Made by a program: the position numbers and the translations under genes. A DNA stretch of 12,373 nt, from NCBI GenBank assembly GCA_937873285.1, contig CALMNV010000022.1, positions 1 to 12,373 on the forward strand, in the 5' to 3' direction. Numbering within the stretch: position 1 is the first letter of the stretch; every line of letters begins with the position of its first letter. Shown here piece after piece: positions 7,436 through 12,373 of this stretch. This DNA comes from an uncultured Intrasporangium sp. Its GTDB lineage: Bacteria > Actinomycetota > Actinomycetes > Actinomycetales > Dermatophilaceae. The notes under the pieces were generated by a model. It searched no databases. It worked only from the letters and a program-made list of their open reading frames with translations, and had not been told where the DNA came from.

Positions 7436-8724
7436 GGGGCCGCGCTGGTCAGTGCGTCCCGCATCGGCACCAGCTTGGCGACCGACTCGGCCACCTCCGA
7501 CTCCGGGTCGGAGCCGGCGACGATGCCGCACCCGGCATAGAGGCGGATCTGCGACGGGTCCTCCGCCGCAAGGGCGCCGCACCGCAGGGCGATGCCCCAG
7601 GCGCCGTCGCCGGAGGCGTCCATCCACCCGACGGGCCCGGCGTAGCGCCCGCGGTCCATGTGCTCGAGCTCGCCGATGAGGCGCACCGCGTCCGCGGTGG
7701 GGGTGCCGCCCACCGCCGCCGTCGGGTGGAGCGAGGCCGCCAGGGCGAGCGAGCTGACGTCGTCGGCCGCCACCGCCGCGACGTCGGTGGCGAGATGCAT
7801 GACGTTGGGCAGGTGCAGGACGAACGGCGCCTCGGGCACGTTCATCGACGAGCAGTGCGGCGCCAGGGCCTCGGCCACGGAGCGCACGGCATACTCGTGC
7901 TCCTCGAGGTCCTTGGACGAGCGGGCCAGCGACGCGGCGAGCGCCAGGTCCTTGGCGTCGTCGCCCGTCCGGCGGATCGTCCCCGCGAGCACGCGCGAGG
8001 TCACGAGCCCCTGGTCGCGCCGCACGAGCAGCTCCGGGGTGGCGCCGACGAGGCCGGCGACCGCGAAGACCCATGTGTTCTCGTAGCGCTCGGCCAGCCG
8101 GCGCAGCAGCCAGCGGGCGTCGATCGGTGCATCGGCGCTCGCGAAGAGGTCGCGGGCGAGGACGACCTTGTCGACCTCGCCGACGGCGATACGGCGCACC
8201 GCCTCGCTGACCGCCGAGGCGTAGTCGGCCAGTGGCACGGCTCCGTCCGCAAACACCACGCGCGTCGGGGCGACGGGCTCGCTCGCCGCAGAGGGCGGCT
8301 CCGCGGGGGGCAGGTGCGGCTCCGGGGTGACGGTCGTCAGCCAGGAACGACCGTCGCGGCGGGCCAGCACGCACGACGGGACGACGAGGCGAGCCGGCTC
8401 CGCAGAGTCGTCGGCGAACGGGAACGAGCCGAAGCAGACGAGCCCGCTCCCCGGCCTGCGCACGTCGTCGCGCACGACGGCGGCGGCGGCGACCGCGCGC
8501 CACCACGCGTCCGCTGCGGCGAAGCGCTCCGGCCCGGTGGCCGTGAAGCCGAGCGCCTGGCCCCAGCCCACCAGCCCCTCGCCGCGGCGCACCCACGAGA
8601 GCACCTCGGAGGAGGGGACGTCACCGGGCAGGTGCTCCAGCAGCGCACGCCCCGCAGGCAGCGGGACGGAGCGCACGACGAGCGCGTCCGCGGCAGCCGA
8701 GGAGGAGGCGGGAAGGGACGACAT
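7432..8724 (-). CDS. menF: Isochorismate synthase (MenF/EntC type)
   Basis: Isochorismate synthase converts chorismate to isochorismate, the first committed step of menaquinone synthesis. The 430-residue protein has the chorismate-binding fold in its C-terminal two thirds, with [10 protein letters not shown] (K186, the likely water-activating lysine), [51 protein letters not shown] and the closing [15 protein letters not shown] with Mg-binding acids. The first 150 residues are the variable N-terminal domain. The same family makes siderophore precursors (EntC, DhbC); the menD partner fused by a GTGA overlap makes the menaquinone role most likely. ATG 8724 is the first start; GGCAGGCG in front gives a weak ribosome site, and a -10-like TAGAGT lies eight bases upstream. 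It diverges from menG across 66 bases. Confidence 0.96.
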   Translation of the reverse strand: MSSLPASSSAAADALVVRSVPLPAGRALLEHLPGDVPSSEVLSWVRRGEGLVGWGQALGFTATGPERFAAADAWWRAVAAAAVVRDDVRRPGSGLVCFGSFPFADDSAEPARLVVPSCVLARRDGRSWLTTVTPEPHLPPAEPPSAASEPVAPTRVVFADGAVPLADYASAVSEAVRRIAVGEVDKVVLARDLFASADAPIDARWLLRRLAERYENTWVFAVAGLVGATPELLVRRDQGLVTSRVLAGTIRRTGDDAKDLALAASLARSSKDLEEHEYAVRSVAEALAPHCSSMNVPEAPFVLHLPNVMHLATDVAAVAADDVSSLALAASLHPTAAVGGTPTADAVRLIGELEHMDRGRYAGPVGWMDASGDGAWGIALRCGALAAEDPSQIRLYAGCGIVAGSDPESEVAESVAKLVPMRDALTSAAP

Positions 8725-8732
8725 CGCCTGCC

Positions 8733-8738
8733 ACTCTA
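8733..8738 (-). promoter_or_regulatory. -10 box for menF-menD
   Basis: TAGAGT on the minus strand ends eight bases before the menF ATG. The transcript would have no leader or one of a base or two. No -35 box is evident. Confidence 0.35.
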
Positions 8739-8778
8739 CGGCCGCGGGACCACGCCCCGGAGCGACGGTCCCCGATGC

Positions 8779-8784
8779 GAGGAT
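8779..8784 (+). promoter_or_regulatory. Possible -10 box for menG
   Basis: GAGGAT ends six bases before the menG ATG at 8791, the same spacing as the other leaderless candidates here, but it lacks the initial T of TANNNT. There is no Shine-Dalgarno sequence at a normal distance before 8791. Confidence 0.25.
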
Positions 8785-8790
8785 GGCCGC

Positions 8791-9486
8791 ATGACCCGGG
8801 CCCAGCTGGACAAGAAGCCGGTCGACGTGGCGTCGATGTTCGACGACGTCGCCGAGAGGTACGACCTGACCAACGACGTCCTCTCGCTCGGCCAGGACCG
8901 CCTGTGGCGCCGGGCGGTGGTGCGGGCGGTGGCCGCCGTCCCGGGGGAGCGGGTGCTCGACATCGCAGCGGGCACCGGCACCTCCAGCGAGCCGTTCGCC
9001 GACGCCGGCATCGACGTGGTGCCCGCGGACTTCTCCCTCGGGATGCTCCGGGTGGGCAGACGCCGGCGCCCCGACCTCGCCTTCGCCGCCGCCGACGCCA
9101 TGGCCCTGCCCTTCGCCGACGACTCCTTCCACGTCGTGACGATGAGCTTCGGGCTGCGCAACGTCGCCGACCCGCCGGCAGCGCTGCGCGAGTTCCTCCG
9201 TGTGACGAAGCCGGGCGGCCGGCTGGTCGTCTGCGAGTTCAGCCAGCCCGTGGGCCGGGTCTTCCGCACGGTCTACACCAACTACCTCATGCGAGCCCTG
9301 CCTTCGATCGCCCGCCGCACGTCGAGCAACCCGGAGTCCTACGTCTATCTCGCCGAGTCGATCCGCGCCTGGCCGCCGCAGGGCCAGCTCGCCCAGACCA
9401 TCGAGCGGGCCGGGTGGACGCGGGCCGGCTGGCACAACCTCACGGGCGGGATCGTGGCGCTGCACACCGCGACCAAGCGCTCCTGA
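8791..9486 (+). CDS. menG: Demethylmenaquinone methyltransferase (MenG/UbiE)
   Basis: MenG is the S-adenosylmethionine methyltransferase that converts demethylmenaquinone to menaquinone. The 231-residue protein carries the UbiE/COQ5 signatures: [29 protein letters not shown] near the N-terminus, the SAM-binding loop [11 protein letters not shown] (residues 55-65), [25 protein letters not shown], and [22 protein letters not shown]. The C-terminal [17 protein letters not shown] and [13 protein letters not shown] are also typical. The start at 8791 aligns with family N-termini; no leader or ribosome site is visible. It diverges from menF and is followed by the co-directional menJ-like gene after 122 bases, so the last menaquinone steps are gathered on the plus strand. 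Confidence 0.95.
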   Translation: MTRAQLDKKPVDVASMFDDVAERYDLTNDVLSLGQDRLWRRAVVRAVAAVPGERVLDIAAGTGTSSEPFADAGIDVVPADFSLGMLRVGRRRRPDLAFAAADAMALPFADDSFHVVTMSFGLRNVADPPAALREFLRVTKPGGRLVVCEFSQPVGRVFRTVYTNYLMRALPSIARRTSSNPESYVYLAESIRAWPPQGQLAQTIERAGWTRAGWHNLTGGIVALHTATKRS

Positions 9487-9532
9487 CGGCTGGGGCGGCC
9501 CACGAGGATGCTGGCCGGCCGGCCCGAGGGTC

Positions 9533-9538
9533 TAGACT
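9533..9538 (+). promoter_or_regulatory. -10 box for the menJ-like gene
   Basis: TAGACT matches TANNNT about 70 bases before the ATG at 9609. A start near 9545 would give a leader of about 65 bases, unlike the leaderless genes elsewhere in this window. No clear -35 is seen 17 bases upstream. Confidence 0.4.
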
Positions 9539-9550
9539 TCCGGGGCGGCT

Positions 9551-9566
9551 CGTGAAGCAGTTCACA
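9551..9566. promoter_or_regulatory. Rex-type operator (redox repressor) upstream of menJ
   Basis: CGTGAAGCAGTTCACA contains a perfect GTGAA-N4-TTCAC inverted repeat and differs from the Streptomyces Rex site TGTGAACGCGTTCACA, as I recall it, only in the first base and the free central four. It sits 12-28 bases past the -10 box, over and just after the predicted transcription start, where a repressor would block initiation. Rex senses the NADH/NAD+ ratio and in Streptomyces controls respiratory genes including nuo and cyd. An outer GGCT/AGCC pair (9547-9550 with 9570-9573) means it could instead be an RNA hairpin. Confidence 0.5.
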
Positions 9567-9608
9567 AGCAGCCGCGCCGACCAGCACGACGCGAACACGC
9601 AGGGAGCC

Positions 9609-10955
9609 ATGAGCAGTCCGAGCAGTCCGATCGGCACGAGCGGCACGAGCGGTCCGGCCGACCAGGACGCCCACCTGAGCGCCGACGTCGTCGTCGTCGG
9701 CGCCGGTCCGGCCGGCTCGGCCACGGCGGCATACCTGGCGATGGCCGGGCTCGACGTCCTCGTCCTCGACAAGACCCACTTCCCGCGCGAGAAGGTCTGC
9801 GGTGACGGCCTGACCCCCCGCGCAGTGCGGGAGCTGATCAGCCTGGGCGTGCCCACGCCGGAGGCGGACGGCTGGGTGCGCAACAAGGGGCTGCGCATCC
9901 TCGGCGGCGGGAGGCGGCTGGAGCTCGACTGGCCGGACAGCACGGCCTTTCCGCCCTACGGCCTCGTGCGCACCCGGCTCGACTTCGACGACATCCTCGC
10001 CCGCAACGCCGTCGCCCACGGGGCGCGGCTGCGCCAGGGCTGCTCGGTGACCGGTCCCATCACGGACGCCCGCGGCCGCATCGTCGGGGTCACCGCTCGC
10101 CGGGTGGACCCAGCAGGACGGGCGACCGGCGAGACCACCGACGTCCACGCCCCGCTCGTCGTCGCCGCCGACGGCAACTCCTCACGCCTCTCCCTGGCGA
10201 TGGGGCGGCAGCGACGCGACGACCGGCCCATGGGGGTCGCCGTGCGCACCTACTACACGAGCCCGCGCACCCACGACGACTACCTCGAGTCGTGGCTGGA
10301 GCTCTGGGCGCAGGACCCGGAGACCGGCCGCGACCTGCTGCTGCCCGGCTACGGCTGGATCTTCGGCGTCGGTGACGGCACCTCGAACGTCGGGCTGGGC
10401 ATCCTCAACACCTCCAAGGCGTTCGGCACCGTCGACTACAAGGACGTCATGCGGCGCTGGGTCGACACGCTGCCCGGTGACTGGACGATGGGCGAGGCCA
10501 CGATGACCCAGCCGATCCGGGGGGCCGCCCTGCCGATGGGCTTCAACCGGCAGCCGCACTACGCCGACGGCCTGCTCCTCGTCGGCGACTCCGGCGGCAT
10601 GGTCAACCCGTTCAACGGCGAAGGCATCGCCTACGCCATGGAGTCCGGGCGGCTCGCGGCCGAGATCGTGGCGGCTGCGTTCGCCCGGCCCGACGACGCC
10701 GGACGCGAGCGGGTCCTGCACTCCTACAACGTCCGGATGAAGCAGGCGCTCGGCGGCTACTACACGCTGGGGCGCCACTTCGCCACGATCATCGGCCACC
10801 CCGAGGTGATGCGGCTCGCGACGAAGCACGGCCTGCGCCGCACGACGCTGATGCGTCTGCTGCTCAAGATCATGGCCAACCTGGCCGAGCCCGGCGGGCG
10901 GGGCGCCAGCGACCGCGTCATCAACGCCCTGTCCAGGATGGCGCCGGACGCATGA
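9609..10955 (+). CDS. menJ: Menaquinone reductase, geranylgeranyl reductase family (MenJ-like)
   Basis: This 448-residue flavoprotein belongs to the geranylgeranyl reductase family. Its M. tuberculosis relative MenJ (Rv0561c) saturates one isoprene unit of menaquinone. After a Ser/Gly/Pro-rich start of about 22 residues comes the FAD Rossmann motif [15 protein letters not shown] (residues 27-41) and the family signature [16 protein letters not shown]. The second FAD motif [25 protein letters not shown] has D327 for the ribityl phosphate region. The C-terminal third is helical and basic ([20 protein letters not shown]), suitable for membrane contact. ATG 9609 has AGGGAG only two bases upstream, a tight spacing. 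Archaeal-type lipid or chlorophyll reduction is unlikely given the menaquinone and complex I context. A Rex-like site precedes it. Confidence 0.9.
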   Translation: MSSPSSPIGTSGTSGPADQDAHLSADVVVVGAGPAGSATAAYLAMAGLDVLVLDKTHFPREKVCGDGLTPRAVRELISLGVPTPEADGWVRNKGLRILGGGRRLELDWPDSTAFPPYGLVRTRLDFDDILARNAVAHGARLRQGCSVTGPITDARGRIVGVTARRVDPAGRATGETTDVHAPLVVAADGNSSRLSLAMGRQRRDDRPMGVAVRTYYTSPRTHDDYLESWLELWAQDPETGRDLLLPGYGWIFGVGDGTSNVGLGILNTSKAFGTVDYKDVMRRWVDTLPGDWTMGEATMTQPIRGAALPMGFNRQPHYADGLLLVGDSGGMVNPFNGEGIAYAMESGRLAAEIVAAAFARPDDAGRERVLHSYNVRMKQALGGYYTLGRHFATIIGHPEVMRLATKHGLRRTTLMRLLLKIMANLAEPGGRGASDRVINALSRMAPDA

Positions 10956-10977
10956 GAGCCGGTTAGCAGGTCCGACA

Positions 10978-11011
10978 GGCCCGAGCGAGGCCTCGCGCGA
11001 CTCGCCGGGCC
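10978..11011 (+). terminator. GC-rich hairpin between menJ and nuoA
   Basis: GGCCCG (10978-10983) pairs with CGGGCC (11006-11011), and the intervening bases include a perfect 12-bp palindrome GCGAGGCCTCGC (10985-10996). It lies just past the menJ stop and before the nuoA -10 box. There is no T-run, so termination is plausible rather than shown. Confidence 0.35.
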
Positions 11012-11017
11012 GCTGCA

Positions 11018-11060
11018 TAGGATGGGCCCGGCGCGCGTTTCCATCGACCGAAAGGGGAGG
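11018..11060 (+). promoter_or_regulatory. nuo operon promoter and ribosome site
   Basis: TAGGAT (11018-11023) is the best -10 box upstream of nuoA, giving a leader of about 40 bases. GGGGAGG at 11054-11060 is an excellent Shine-Dalgarno sequence eight bases before ATG 11069. A second GGAGG (11064-11068) touches the start codon and is too close to act. Confidence 0.45.
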
Positions 11061-11068
11061 ACCGGAGG

Positions 11069-11431
11069 ATGAGCCAGCCCTACGTTCCCATTCTCTTCAT
11101 GCTGGCGCTCGGCTTCGGTTTCGCGGCCCTGTCCGTCGGCACGTCCATGGTCGTCGGTCCCAAGCGCTACAACCGCGCCAAGCTCGAGGCCTACGAGTGC
11201 GGCATCCAGCCGACCCCGCATGCGACCGGCGGCGGGCGGGTGCCGGTCAAGTACTACCTCACCGCGATGCTCTTCATCATCTTCGACATCGAGAGCGTCT
11301 TCCTCTACCCCTTCGCGGTCGCCTTCAACAAGCTCGGCCTCTTCGCCCTCGTCGAGATGGTCCTGTTCATCCTCACCGTCTTCGTCGCCTACGCCTACGT
11401 GTGGCGGCGCGGCGGCCTCGAGTGGGACTAA
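11069..11431 (+). CDS. nuoA: NADH-quinone oxidoreductase subunit A
   Basis: NuoA is a small membrane subunit of proton-pumping complex I, next to the quinone entry. At 120 residues it has normal length and three predicted membrane helices (about residues 8-28, 64-84 and 90-112). The conserved loop between helices 1 and 2 is present: [13 protein letters not shown], with the cysteine that lies near the quinone pathway, followed by [25 protein letters not shown], whose FDIE acids are nearly invariant. The end [11 protein letters not shown] is typical. It opens the nuo operon. A strong ribosome site supports the start, and nuoB follows after 11 bases. Confidence 0.97.
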   Translation: MSQPYVPILFMLALGFGFAALSVGTSMVVGPKRYNRAKLEAYECGIQPTPHATGGGRVPVKYYLTAMLFIIFDIESVFLYPFAVAFNKLGLFALVEMVLFILTVFVAYAYVWRRGGLEWD

Positions 11432-11442
11432 GGAGTACACAG

Positions 11443-11993
<551 letters not shown>

Positions 11994-11997
<4 letters not shown>

Positions 11998-12373
11998 CCT
12001 CCGCCGAGCAGAAGACAGCCGAGCAGAAGACAGCCGAGCAGAAGACAGCCGAGCAGAAGACAGCCGAGCAGGCGCACGGCACCGGCCTGACGCCCAGCGA
12101 GCTCGAGCGGGTGCAGGCGGCCTCGGCCCCGCCGGGTGAGCCGATGGTCGTCGGCGTGCGCCGCGGCATGTTCGGCTACCGTGACGGCGCGGACACCTCC
12201 GGCTACGGCGGGCTGCTCGCCCCCATCGTCGTCGCCGGTCCGGCGCAGCGGCCCTACGGCGGCTGGTTCGACGGGTTCGTCGACGAGCTGGAGCGCGCCC
12301 TGGTGGGCAGCTCGGCCTCCATCGCCGAGGCGGTCCGCAGCGTCGTGGTCGACCGTGGGGAGCTGACCCTCCA
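11994..12373 (+). CDS. nuoC: NADH-quinone oxidoreductase subunit C, 5' part
   Basis: This is the first 126 codons of nuoC; the gene runs off the window. NuoC is a hydrophilic subunit of the peripheral arm of complex I, binding NuoD beside NuoB. The start ATG overlaps the nuoB stop. The N-terminus has four AEQKT repeats plus AEQ, then a linker ([20 protein letters not shown]). The recognisable actinobacterial NuoC opening follows, [23 protein letters not shown], and then [15 protein letters not shown] and [10 protein letters not shown], which leads into the family core. The repeat extension is outside the conserved fold and probably disordered. Assignment rests on order after nuoA-nuoB and on this segment. 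Confidence 0.9.
12003..12071 (+). repeat. In-frame 15-bp minisatellite in nuoC
   Basis: GCCGAGCAGAAGACA occurs four times without a single change (12003-12017, 12018-12032, 12033-12047, 12048-12062), followed by its first nine bases. Each unit encodes AEQKT, so gain or loss of units keeps the reading frame. Perfect identity suggests recent expansion by slippage. Confidence 0.97.

Noticed and set aside
7330..8790. Plus-strand extension of the menG frame into a 718-residue protein
   Set aside because: The extension is antisense to menF. MenG family proteins begin at the equivalent of 8791.
9351..10148. Minus-strand frame across the menG/menJ gap
   Set aside because: It overlaps the ends of two solid plus-strand genes and has no domain features.

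Overview
The window is very GC-rich DNA with strong third-position G/C bias, GTG starts, four-base gene overlaps and starts without Shine-Dalgarno sequences. Together with close recall-level similarity of MenB and MenC to the Mycobacterium tuberculosis proteins, this points to a high-GC actinobacterium, perhaps of the Intrasporangiaceae type (inference). The backbone is a menaquinone (vitamin K2) biosynthesis locus running into the start of the NADH dehydrogenase (complex I, nuo) operon.

Layout, left to right. Positions 1-298 hold no gene I can defend. Then come a NagD-type HAD phosphatase (299-1081, +) and a convergent YjbQ/UPF0047 gene (1130-1543, -). A strong hairpin (1586-1627) separates it from menB (1671-2630, -). 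menB diverges from a VOC/glyoxalase-like gene (2679-3080, +), which is followed by a Nudix hydrolase, menC and a BKACE/Kce (DUF849) gene. These last three are joined by GTGA overlaps (3151-5389, +). A 390-bp intergenic stretch (5390-5779) between convergent genes carries an array of 24-bp tandem repeats and related inverted copies. menD and menF follow on the minus strand (7435-5780 and 8724-7432), also joined by a GTGA overlap, and diverge from menG (8791-9486, +). Next are a geranylgeranyl-reductase-family menaquinone reductase (menJ-like, 9609-10955), nuoA, nuoB and a truncated nuoC.

How they work together. MenF makes isochorismate. MenD adds the succinyl semialdehyde unit from 2-oxoglutarate. 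MenC forms o-succinylbenzoate. MenB closes the naphthoate ring after CoA activation by MenE, which is not in the window; MenA is also absent. MenG methylates demethylmenaquinone and the MenJ-like enzyme saturates part of the isoprenoid tail. The product is the quinone that complex I, encoded next door, reduces.

Points worth a second look: the repeat array with compensating changes in its inverted arms; a sequence matching the redox-repressor Rex operator just upstream of menJ/nuo; a BKACE gene translationally coupled to menC; several genes with a -10-like box ending six bases before the start codon (leaderless transcripts); and an in-frame 15-bp minisatellite at the start of nuoC. I found no tRNA, rRNA, CRISPR, transposase or phage gene. 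Most of the window is ordinary core metabolism, and I see no clear-cut new defence or mobile system.
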